Part shown: in pieces, positions 7,450 through 14,130 of the stretch
Layout of the letters: each line of letters begins with the position of its first letter
Numbering within the stretch: the stretch's first letter is position 1
Origin: an uncultured Eubacteriales bacterium
Lineage (GTDB): Bacteria; Bacillota; Clostridia; Christensenellales; Borkfalkiaceae
Reading direction: 5' to 3'
DNA length: 36,788 nt
NCBI GenBank assembly: GCA_949745625.1
Contig: CATJZR010000035.1
Coordinates: forward strand, 1 to 36,788
Notes under the pieces: model-generated
Seen by the model: only the letters and a program-made list of their open reading frames with translations
What the model was told of the DNA's origin: nothing
The model's database searches: none
Program-made: the position numbers and the translations under genes

Positions 7450-8276
7450 GTAAGGCTGACGAAATATTTATATCGAATATTAAGGATATACTTGAAAATG
7501 GCGTATGGGATACTGATTGCCGCGTCCGTCCGAAATGGAGCGACGGGACAAGCGCACATACCGTAAAAAAATTCGGTATAGTAAACAGGTACGACCTTCG
7601 GGAAGAGTTTCCCATTCTCACAATCCGCCGTACTTTTTTTAAATCGTGCGTGAACGAGTTGCTTTGGATTTGGCAAAAAAAGAGCAACAACATTAAGGAT
7701 TTGAATTCCAAAATATGGAATCAGTGGGCTGACGAAAACGGTTCGATAGGCAAAGCGTACGGCTATCAGCTCGGGCTGAAACATAAATATGCCGAGGGTG
7801 AGTTCGACCAGGTCGACAGGGTGTTATACGATTTAAAGAATAACCCCGCAAGCCGAAGGATAATGACTAATATATATAATTTCGAGGATTTGCACGCAAT
7901 GAATTTATATCCGTGCGCTTATTCAATGACCTTCAACGTGTCGGGCAATACGCTTAACGGAATTTTAAACCAGCGGTCTAACGATATGTTAACGGCGAAT
8001 AACTGGAATGTTGCGCAGTACGCAGTGCTTTTGTATATGTTTGCACAAGTTTCGGGCTTAAAGGCTGGCGAACTCGTACACGTAATTGCCGATGCGCATA
8101 TTTATGACAGGCATATTCCCATAGTTAAGGAAATAATAGAAATGCCGCGACGAAAAGCTCCTGTTTTGAAAATTGACGAATCCGTCAAAAACTTCTATGA
8201 TTTTACAGCCGACAGCTTTTCACTCGACGGCTATGAGTGCAACGAAAAGAAGTACGACATTCCCGTTGCGGAATGA
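7446..8276 (+). CDS. thyA: Thymidylate synthase (ThyA type, clostridial subgroup)
   Basis: It methylates dUMP to dTMP using methylene-tetrahydrofolate. The 276-residue protein has the catalytic Cys at residue 157 in a NLYPCAYS context instead of the PPCH of the E. coli enzyme. This is followed by the dUMP-binding QRSNDM segment and the C-terminal ADAHIYDRH block, which are characteristic. The overall sequence matches the clostridial form I recall (starting MSKADEIF). It overlaps the upstream small membrane gene by 4 bp. It is followed by folA, which regenerates the folate cofactor oxidised in this reaction, so the two enzymes form a functional pair in one operon. Confidence 0.95.
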   Translation: MSKADEIFISNIKDILENGVWDTDCRVRPKWSDGTSAHTVKKFGIVNRYDLREEFPILTIRRTFFKSCVNELLWIWQKKSNNIKDLNSKIWNQWADENGSIGKAYGYQLGLKHKYAEGEFDQVDRVLYDLKNNPASRRIMTNIYNFEDLHAMNLYPCAYSMTFNVSGNTLNGILNQRSNDMLTANNWNVAQYAVLLYMFAQVSGLKAGELVHVIADAHIYDRHIPIVKEIIEMPRRKAPVLKIDESVKNFYDFTADSFSLDGYECNEKKYDIPVAE

Positions 8277-8294
8277 CGCTTAGGGAGGAGCTTA

Positions 8295-8795
8295 TTGAAG
8301 GCAATTTTACACGCTGACATCGAGTGGGGTATCGGCAAGCGCAATTCGCTTATGTTTAAAATCCCCGCGGATATGAAATTTTTCAAGGAAACTACTACGG
8401 GCAACGTCGTGGTTATGGGCTCTAATACTCTTAAATCGCTGCCGAACGGCAATCCGCTTAAAGACAGAATAAATATCGTGCTTTTTCCGAACGGTCAAAA
8501 GAGAGAGGACTGTACTGTTGTCGGTTCGCTTGACGAGCTGTTTGCCGAAATTAAAAAATATGATACCGACAGGGTTTTTGTTATCGGTGGGGCAATGATG
8601 TATAAAACGCTTTTGCCTTATTGCAGCGAGGTTCTCGTAACAAAGGTCGATGCGGTTGGCGGGGCGGACGTTTTCTTCGAAAACCTCGATAACAACGATT
8701 GTTTTGCGCTCGTTCGGGAAAGCGAGCCTATGGAAACGAACGGATTTCAAATAAGGTTTACTACATATAAAAATTTGTCGGTAAAGCCTCTGTAA
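8295..8795 (+). CDS. folA: Dihydrofolate reductase
   Basis: It reduces dihydrofolate, produced by ThyA, to tetrahydrofolate. The start is TTG at 8295, supported by GGGAGGAG ending 4 nt upstream. No better ATG precedes the conserved N-terminus. The 166-residue protein has the DHFR features: WGIGKRNSLMF, the catalytic Asp at residue 26 in IPADMKFFK, VVMGSNTLKSLP at about 39-50 and FVIGGAMMY at about 96. It lies 18 nt downstream of thyA and 5 nt upstream of the next membrane gene. Confidence 0.95.
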   Translation: MKAILHADIEWGIGKRNSLMFKIPADMKFFKETTTGNVVVMGSNTLKSLPNGNPLKDRINIVLFPNGQKREDCTVVGSLDELFAEIKKYDTDRVFVIGGAMMYKTLLPYCSEVLVTKVDAVGGADVFFENLDNNDCFALVRESEPMETNGFQIRFTTYKNLSVKPL

Positions 8796-8800
8796 CCGCT

Positions 8801-9709
8801 ATGAGTAAAAAGGAAAGGATACTTATTTTAATATTGAATGCTCTGCTATGCGTTGCGGTTATAGTTTTTACCGCTACGCTTATGAGCGGTTGGGGCGTTT
8901 TTGTTACGGCGGTCTGTTACGCCTTGCCTTCGGCAGGACTTATTGTGGGCGCCGTTGCTTTTGCTTTGAGTAAGCATGCGCTGCTTAAAAGCTGCTTCGT
9001 TATTATTGTCTGTATGTTCGTAATTATGGGGGCGATAGCTATAACTAGCAAGGTTGCAGGGCTTGAACAATATAAGTCCGATGCCGAAAAAATAGAAAGA
9101 ATAACGCAGCTTATAAGGAATACCGGCGAGTGGGGAATGGTTGTATTTGTTGCAATTCAGATATTACAGGTAGTCATACTGCCGTTACCCGCAATCGTAT
9201 GCTACGTCCCGGGCAGTCGCATTTGGGGCGCAGGCATTGCAACATTGCTTGCATCTGTCGGTGTTATTGTCGGCTCGTCAATAGCGTATTTTATAGGCAG
9301 GTTTTTCGGTAAAAAAGCCGTTATTTGGATAGCTGGCAAGGAAACCACCGAAAAGTATGTTGGATATATCGGTAACAGGGGCAAAGTAATTTTCGTGCTT
9401 ATGCAGATATTACCATTCTTTCCCGACGATATTTTATGTATGATAGCGGGACTTACTTCCATGAGTTTTCCCTTCTTTATTGGCGTTATCGTTCTTGTTC
9501 GCCCGCTTGTTATTGCGGTTTACTGCTTTCTCGGCGACGGCAGTATAATTCCGTTCAACGGCTGGGGTATACCGGTTTGGATAGCAATTTTTGCAGTGTG
9601 CGCGGTGCTTGCCGTTTTATCGTTTAAATATCAGGACAGAGTAGAAAAGTGGCTGATAAAAAAATTCAGAAGAGAAAAGGATAAATCGACGGGAGATAAA
9701 GAGGAATAA
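8801..9709 (+). CDS. TVP38/TMEM64-type VTT-domain membrane protein
   Basis: This 302-residue polytopic protein has three N-terminal hydrophobic helices, then a VTT (DedA-superfamily) domain from about residue 100. Diagnostic segments are the glycine-patterned GSSIAYFIGRFFGKKAV around residue 165-180 and the FPDDILCMIAGLTSM re-entrant motif around 205-225. A basic cytoplasmic tail ends the protein. Members of this superfamily act in lipid scrambling or lipid-carrier transport across membranes, but the substrate here is unknown. The ATG is 5 nt after the folA stop. No separate ribosome binding site is obvious, so coupling to folA is likely. Confidence 0.85.
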   Translation: MSKKERILILILNALLCVAVIVFTATLMSGWGVFVTAVCYALPSAGLIVGAVAFALSKHALLKSCFVIIVCMFVIMGAIAITSKVAGLEQYKSDAEKIERITQLIRNTGEWGMVVFVAIQILQVVILPLPAIVCYVPGSRIWGAGIATLLASVGVIVGSSIAYFIGRFFGKKAVIWIAGKETTEKYVGYIGNRGKVIFVLMQILPFFPDDILCMIAGLTSMSFPFFIGVIVLVRPLVIAVYCFLGDGSIIPFNGWGIPVWIAIFAVCAVLAVLSFKYQDRVEKWLIKKFRREKDKSTGDKEE

Positions 9710-9773
9710 TCACAAAAATACACACCGATTCATAAACTGAAGTGTACAAAAGTATTACTTAGGAGAAATCAGT

Positions 9774-10547
9774 GTGGAATGGTTTGCAAATTTAGAAGGC
9801 TGGCAACAAGCTTTAATGGCGACTACGTTTACTTGGCTGTTGACTGCGCTTGGCGCGTTGCCCGTCTTTTTCTGTAAAAGCGTAGGTAAAAACGCTTTTT
9901 CGTTTATGATGAGTAGCGCTGCGGGAATAATGCTTGCGTCTACTTTTTTTTCGCTTCTGGTGCCTGCAATGGAAACCGCGACGGATTACGCGTTTTTAAT
10001 ACTTACGTCAGGCTTCGTCCTCGGCGGGCTAACTATTATTCTTACGGATATTATAACTTCAAAGCTGCATATATTTTCGGACAATGCGAAAAAGCAGAGT
10101 TGCGCCGTAATGTGTATTGCGGTAACGGTACATAATATTCCCGAGGGGCTTGCGGTCGGTATAGCTTTCGGTGCGCTTGCGCTCGGAAACGGCGTTGAGG
10201 CGGTAGCGGCGATTATGCTTGCTGTGGGAATAGGTATACAGAATTTCCCGGAGGGTATGTGCGTTGCTTTTCCGCTACGAGCAAACGGAATGGGCAGGTT
10301 TAAATCATTTTTTATCGGTCAGCTTTCGGGTGCGGTGGAAATCGTCGCGGGAGTGTTCGGTGCGTTCGCCGTAACGGTTGCAAGCGGAATTCTTCCGTAT
10401 GCGCTTTCGTTTTCTGCCGGAGCAATGGTGGCGGTTGTCTGCTCTGAGCTTATTCCGGAAAGTTTTGCGGCTGGCAAGGTTAAGGCAACGCTGGGCGTGA
10501 CATTCGGTTTTGCTTTGATGATGATACTCGACCTTGCGTTCGGTTAA
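9774..10547 (+). CDS. ZIP family divalent metal transporter
   Basis: ZIP proteins import zinc, iron or manganese into the cytoplasm. The start is GTG at 9774, with AGGAGA 7 nt upstream. The 257-residue protein has eight predicted helices. It carries the metal-binding motif HNIPEG in the fourth helix region (about residue 122) and the second motif QNFPEG (about 157), where GufA-like bacterial ZIPs have an equivalent. A short His-poor loop separates helices 3 and 4. The gene has its own terminator and a 64-bp upstream gap, so it is probably monocistronic. Metal specificity cannot be read from sequence. Confidence 0.92.
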   Translation: MEWFANLEGWQQALMATTFTWLLTALGALPVFFCKSVGKNAFSFMMSSAAGIMLASTFFSLLVPAMETATDYAFLILTSGFVLGGLTIILTDIITSKLHIFSDNAKKQSCAVMCIAVTVHNIPEGLAVGIAFGALALGNGVEAVAAIMLAVGIGIQNFPEGMCVAFPLRANGMGRFKSFFIGQLSGAVEIVAGVFGAFAVTVASGILPYALSFSAGAMVAVVCSELIPESFAAGKVKATLGVTFGFALMMILDLAFG

Positions 10548-10554
10548 ACAAAAT

Positions 10555-10583
10555 AAAAGCAGCGGCTTATGTCGCTGCTTTTT
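10555..10583 (+). terminator. Rho-independent terminator after the ZIP gene
   Basis: A 10-bp perfect stem (AAAAGCAGCG / CGCTGCTTTT) with an 8-nt loop ends in a T run, immediately after the ZIP transporter stop. Confidence 0.88.
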
Positions 10584-10597
10584 AAGTTAAAATTTGG

Positions 10598-10627
10598 GAA
10601 TAATTAGCCGATATTATTCCCATTATA
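10598..10627 (+). promoter_or_regulatory. Sigma-G-type promoter of the spoVA operon
   Basis: GAATA (10598-10602), exactly 18 nt, then CATTATA (10621-10627) match the forespore sigma-G pattern GHATR-N18-CATnnTA. The spoVA operon is a classical sigma-G target in Bacillus, so sequence and context agree. The -10 ends 5 nt before the dehydrogenase ATG and no Shine-Dalgarno sequence is present, so the transcript would be leaderless. Confidence 0.65.
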
Positions 10628-10632
10628 TTTGT

Positions 10633-11430
10633 ATGGAAAATAAAAGGACTGCGATAGTCGTCGGCGGAAGCTCGGGAATAGGCTGCGAAACCTGCGCCAA
10701 GCTCGTAAGCCGTGGCTGGAACGTAATCAATATTTCCCGGACGCCGTGCAAAATATCCATGATAAAAAATGAAATTGCCGACGTGGTTGCGGGTAGTACG
10801 CTTGCGGACGTAATCACACGCACGGGCGAAGCGTGCGGCAATATCGATGCTATCGTCTACTGCGCCGGCTTTTCGATGGCGGCGCCCATCGAGTGTGCTA
10901 AGGAATGCGATTACAGGTACCTGTTCGACGTAAATTTTTTCGGTGCCCTCAAAGCAATTCAAGCGGTAATTCCTTTTATGAAAGTTAAGGGCGGCAGGAT
11001 AGTTCTGGTAGGCTCTCTCGGCGGCGATTTGCCGATACTTTTCGACTCGTTTTATTCGGCATCGAAGGCGGCTCTCGAAATGCTTGCGCGCGAGGCTTAT
11101 CTCGAGCTTAAACCGTACAAAATAAAGGTAACGGCATTTTTGCCGGGCGGCACGCGGACGGAATTTACTTTCAAGCGCAAGGTTTATTCCGCAGATGAAA
11201 ATATGACTTATTCCCAAAAGGTAACAAGCGCAGTCGAAGCGCTTGCCGACATAGAGCAGAGGGGTATGTCGGCTTCGAGAGTCGCGGACGATATTTTAAA
11301 GGTGTTGTATGCGGACAAGCCGCCCGTGGTCAAGGCAAGCGGTTTTAAAAATTCGGCTTACAGAATAATGTCGCATGTTATGCCGGAAAAGGTTACTCTT
11401 TATTTTGACGACAGGATGTACAGACAATGA
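10633..11430 (+). CDS. Short-chain dehydrogenase/reductase leading the spoVA operon
   Basis: This 265-residue NAD(P)-dependent oxidoreductase has the classical SDR fold. It has the nucleotide-binding GGSSGIG at residues 11-17, a YCAG segment at 76-79, Asn101, catalytic Ser128 and the YSASK motif with Tyr141 and Lys145. The FLPGGTRTEF region follows. The ATG at 10633 is chosen because it starts the conserved MENKRTAIVVGG strand. An in-frame ATG at 10594 lies inside the promoter. The stop overlaps the following small frame by ATGA and the run continues into spoVAC. The substrate is unknown. A role in forespore or spore metabolism is inferred only from the shared sigma-G-like promoter. Confidence 0.88.
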   Translation: MENKRTAIVVGGSSGIGCETCAKLVSRGWNVINISRTPCKISMIKNEIADVVAGSTLADVITRTGEACGNIDAIVYCAGFSMAAPIECAKECDYRYLFDVNFFGALKAIQAVIPFMKVKGGRIVLVGSLGGDLPILFDSFYSASKAALEMLAREAYLELKPYKIKVTAFLPGGTRTEFTFKRKVYSADENMTYSQKVTSAVEALADIEQRGMSASRVADDILKVLYADKPPVVKASGFKNSAYRIMSHVMPEKVTLYFDDRMYRQ

Positions 11431-11534
11431 GAAAAGAAATTGATTTGACGCGCCGTGACGAGCGTGAAAGCTTGGTTAAAAATATTAACGAATCAGGGGT
11501 TAAAAATGACAGGCAAGACAAAGGAAAATTATAA
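11427..11534 (+). CDS. Possible 35-residue peptide between the dehydrogenase and spoVAC
   Basis: A short frame starts at ATG 11427 overlapping the dehydrogenase stop (ATGA) and ends 29 bases inside spoVAC. The peptide is highly charged (many Arg, Lys, Asp and Glu) with no hydrophobic segment. It may only serve to keep ribosomes moving into spoVAC. I recognise no family, and chance occurrence is possible. Confidence 0.3.
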   Translation: MRKEIDLTRRDERESLVKNINESGVKNDRQDKGKL

Positions 11535-11955
11535 CAGCAATTATCTTAACTACGTTAAAACCCAAATACCGCCCACGCGGCATTTCAAAAACTGTCTTTC
11601 CGCTTTCGGGGTCGGCGGCTTGATTTGCTGTATAGGTCAGTTTATAAGATTTATGCTGGAATATATCGGGTTGTCAGGTGACGAGCTTGCGGGGACAACC
11701 TCGGTCGTGCTTATATTTCTCGGTTGCCTTTTGACGGGACTCGGCGTATACGACAGGATAGGCAGATATGCGGGCGCAGGCTCTATCGTTCCTATAACGG
11801 GATTCGCAAACAGCGTGACCTCGCCTGCAATAGAATTTAAAACGGAGGGTTGGATTTACGGGATGGCTGCAAAGATGTTCACCGTAGCGGGCGCAATCGT
11901 CGTATTCGGGGTTATCTCGGGCGTTATCGTAGGTCTGATATATTATTTTATTTAA
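11506..11955 (+). CDS. spoVAC: Stage V sporulation protein AC
   Basis: SpoVAC is part of the inner-spore-membrane channel for dipicolinic acid uptake during sporulation and release during germination. The ATG at 11506 is preferred because AGGGG lies 6 nt upstream and it gives the usual 149-residue length. A GTG at 11455 would add an unsupported extension. The conserved opening region (HFKNCLSAFGVGGLICCIGQ) and the later GAGSIVPITGFANSV motif are diagnostic. Several transmembrane helices follow. The stop overlaps the spoVAD start by one base (TAATG). Confidence 0.96.
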   Translation: MTGKTKENYNSNYLNYVKTQIPPTRHFKNCLSAFGVGGLICCIGQFIRFMLEYIGLSGDELAGTTSVVLIFLGCLLTGLGVYDRIGRYAGAGSIVPITGFANSVTSPAIEFKTEGWIYGMAAKMFTVAGAIVVFGVISGVIVGLIYYFI

Positions 11956-12950
11956 TGAAAAAAGGTAATACTGTTTTTTTTAAAAACAAACCCAGAGTAG
12001 AATCCTTTGCGGCGGTTTGCGGCAGCAAGGAAAAAGAGGGGATTATAGGTCAGTACGCCGATATTGCTCTTGACGACGATATGTACGGCGAAAGCACATT
12101 TGAAAAAGCGGAGTGCAAGATGCTCACCACGGCAATTTCCCAGTGCATGGAAAAGGGAGGCAAAAGCGAAAAGGACGTAGATGTTCTGCTTTCGGGCGAC
12201 TTGCTAAACCAGATAATTTCCGCAAGCTTTGCCGCACGTGATTACGATTTACCGTTTTTGGGCGTGTATTCTGCGTGTTCCACTATGTCGGAAAGTATCA
12301 TGCTTGCTGCAATGCTTGTAAATGCGGGCTACGTAAAGCGCGCAATCGCCGCAACGGGCAGCCATTTTGCCTCGGCTGAAAGACAGTACCGCTATCCGCT
12401 TGAATTAGGCTGTACTCGACCTCCTCAATCTCAGTGGACCGTTACGGGTGCGGGCGGTTGTATGATTGCGGCCAAGGACGAAGGTGTAAAGATAGTCAGT
12501 GCGACTATGGGTAAGGTGTGTGATTATGGCGTTACCGACGTGAACAATATGGGGGCGGCTATGGCGCCCGCGGCGGCGGATACAATAATTCAGCATTTGA
12601 AGGACACAGGCACGCAGCCTTCCGACTACGATATGATTCTTACGGGCGATTTGGGTGCGCTCGGTAGTCGAATAGTCAAGGATTTAAGCTGGGAAAAGGG
12701 GTATGATATTTCAAAGGTTCATGTCGACTGCGGCGAAATTGTTTACAAGGTTATAGAAAGCGAGTTTCAGGGCGGTAGCGGCGCTGGCTGTTCGGCAATA
12801 GTGTTTAATTCGTACGTACTCAAAAAGATGCAAGCGGGACTTTACAAGCGAATTTTGTTTGCGGCTACTGGTGCGCTACTTTCAACTGTTTCGTCTGGAC
12901 AGGGCGAAAGTATCCCCTGCATAAGTCATGCGGTGGAATTGGAGTTATAA
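11955..12950 (+). CDS. spoVAD: Stage V sporulation protein AD
   Basis: SpoVAD is a thiolase-fold protein that binds dipicolinic acid and sits on the outer face of the inner spore membrane. The ATG at 11955 follows the one-base overlap with spoVAC and gives 331 residues, near the usual 338. An open extension upstream runs through spoVAC and is not coding. Conserved segments include the Ser/Cys-rich LGVYSACSTMSESIM block around residue 100, TGSHFASAERQYR, the GAGGCMI region and ILTGDLGALGS. Confidence 0.97.
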   Translation: MKKGNTVFFKNKPRVESFAAVCGSKEKEGIIGQYADIALDDDMYGESTFEKAECKMLTTAISQCMEKGGKSEKDVDVLLSGDLLNQIISASFAARDYDLPFLGVYSACSTMSESIMLAAMLVNAGYVKRAIAATGSHFASAERQYRYPLELGCTRPPQSQWTVTGAGGCMIAAKDEGVKIVSATMGKVCDYGVTDVNNMGAAMAPAAADTIIQHLKDTGTQPSDYDMILTGDLGALGSRIVKDLSWEKGYDISKVHVDCGEIVYKVIESEFQGGSGAGCSAIVFNSYVLKKMQAGLYKRILFAATGALLSTVSSGQGESIPCISHAVELEL

Positions 12951-12952
12951 TT

Positions 12953-13336
12953 ATGGGACAGGAAATTTTAATGATAGCTTTGGCGTATCTGAAAGCCTTT
13001 GCCGTGGGTGGAAGTATATGCCTTATAGCGCAAATTATAATAAACTTTACCGACCTGACCGCAGGTAAAATTCTGGTTTACTTTATGCTTGCAGGGGTTG
13101 CATTGACGGCTATCGGTGTTTATCAGCCGCTTGTCGACTTCGCCGGCGCGGGGGCGACTGTTCCTATTTCGGGCTTTGGTTACCTCCTTGCCAACGGCGC
13201 GATGAAGGGGGCGGAAAAAGGATTTTTCTATGCTGTTACGGGTTCGCTGTCGGCGGCAAGCGCGGGCGTGACCGCAGCGGTTGTGTTCGCGTTTATAATG
13301 TCTTTAATTTTTAAATCAAGAACTAAGCGCAACTGA
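12953..13336 (+). CDS. spoVAE: Stage V sporulation protein AE (SpoVAEb type)
   Basis: This 127-residue membrane protein completes the minimal spoVAC-AD-AE set needed for dipicolinate movement. It is homologous in pattern to SpoVAC, sharing the FAGAGATVPISGFGYLLANG motif around residue 62-81 and FAVGGSICLIAQ at about 16-27. GGAG overlaps the spoVAD end, about 8 nt before the ATG. The final residues are basic. SpoVAA, SpoVAB, SpoVAEa and SpoVAF are not present here, as in many Clostridia. Confidence 0.95.
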   Translation: MGQEILMIALAYLKAFAVGGSICLIAQIIINFTDLTAGKILVYFMLAGVALTAIGVYQPLVDFAGAGATVPISGFGYLLANGAMKGAEKGFFYAVTGSLSAASAGVTAAVVFAFIMSLIFKSRTKRN

Positions 13337-13344
13337 CATACAAT
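13337..13344 (+). promoter_or_regulatory. Sigma-E-like -10 box just before yunB
   Basis: CATACAAT matches the mother-cell sigma-E -10 consensus, and yunB is in the sigma-E regulon of B. subtilis. I see no convincing -35 at the expected distance. The box ends 5 nt before ATG, overlapping a 10-bp palindrome (ACAATATTGT, 13340-13349). Confidence 0.35.
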
Positions 13345-13349
13345 ATTGT

Positions 13350-14012
13350 ATGGCGAAGAAAAACCGAAAATTTAAGCGTTTCAAAATTATATTCGTGCTT
13401 ATCTGTTTTTTAACGATAGGCACGCTTATATATTTTCAGCGTAACGTGACGCGCGTGCTTATATCGATAAGCGAGGCGACTATTCGTTCGATTACCACGG
13501 TAGCTGTCAACGATGCGATTTATTATACGTTGAATGATGCGATGAGGTACGACGACCTTATCAGTATCGAGCGCGACGGCGACGGCAACGTAACGTCGAT
13601 TACTACGGACAGTCTCAAAATAAACAGAATTGCGCGAGATACCGCTTATCTTTCGCAAGAGAATTTAACCAAAATGAGCGAGGCGGGAATCATGGTCCCG
13701 CTCGGCGCGTTGACGGGAATAGAAGCGCTTGCGGGTTTCGGACAGAAAATAAACATAAAAATAATTCCTATAAGCAATGTGGAATGTCGCTTCGTTTCAA
13801 AGTTCAGACAGGCGGGAATTAACCAGACTCTTCATTCTCTGTATCTTGAAATCGTTTCGGATATTTCTATTATTTTACCGTCGAAAAGCACTAACCTTGC
13901 TTCGACTATCGAGGTTCTTATATGCGAAAGCGTAATTACGGGTAAAATTCCCGATACTTATCTCAACGCCTCGCTTGCGGGGTCCGACAGCGCGCTTGTA
14001 CCGAAAAAATAG
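13350..14012 (+). CDS. yunB: Sporulation protein YunB
   Basis: YunB is a membrane-anchored sporulation protein of unknown biochemical function, produced in the mother cell in Bacillus and linked to spore morphogenesis. The 220-residue protein has a basic N-terminus, one transmembrane helix at about residues 12-30 and an extracytoplasmic domain. It shows the typical AVNDAIYYTL, NRIARDTAYLSQ, VPLGALTGIEALAGFG and GINQTLHSLYLEI blocks. It starts 13 bp after spoVAE with no Shine-Dalgarno sequence, and a sigma-E-like -10 sits just upstream. It may therefore be transcribed both from the spoVA promoter and on its own. Confidence 0.92.
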   Translation: MAKKNRKFKRFKIIFVLICFLTIGTLIYFQRNVTRVLISISEATIRSITTVAVNDAIYYTLNDAMRYDDLISIERDGDGNVTSITTDSLKINRIARDTAYLSQENLTKMSEAGIMVPLGALTGIEALAGFGQKINIKIIPISNVECRFVSKFRQAGINQTLHSLYLEIVSDISIILPSKSTNLASTIEVLICESVITGKIPDTYLNASLAGSDSALVPKK

Positions 14013-14037
14013 CCGTTTACGAATTTTTCGTAAACGG
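14013..14037 (+). other. Hairpin after yunB (weak terminator candidate)
   Basis: An 11-bp perfect stem (CCGTTTACGAA / TTCGTAAACGG) with a 3-nt loop directly follows the yunB stop. The downstream sequence is AT-rich but has no T run, so termination is uncertain. Confidence 0.5.
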
Positions 14038-14062
14038 AATATTTATATTAATGCCGTTGGTG

Positions 14063-14091
14063 TTGACTTGTTTTATCTTTTATGATAAAAT
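14063..14091 (+). promoter_or_regulatory. Promoter of the hybrid histidine kinase gene
   Basis: TTGACT (14063-14068), 17 nt, then TAAAAT (14086-14091) with TG at 14083-14084 giving an extended -10. The start point would be near 14098, leaving a leader of about 33 nt. Confidence 0.65.
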
Positions 14092-14130
14092 AATTCATAA
14101 TACGATAGAAATTTTAGCAGGTATGCGGTG

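Noticed and set aside
11850-11954. Upstream extension of spoVAD
   Set aside because: It overlaps spoVAC in a different frame. The TAATG junction and normal protein length favour 11955.
14071-14090. Inverted repeat (TTTTATC/GATAAAA) in the kinase promoter as an operator
   Set aside because: It is fully A/T-rich apart from one pair and overlaps the -10; it could occur by chance in this composition.
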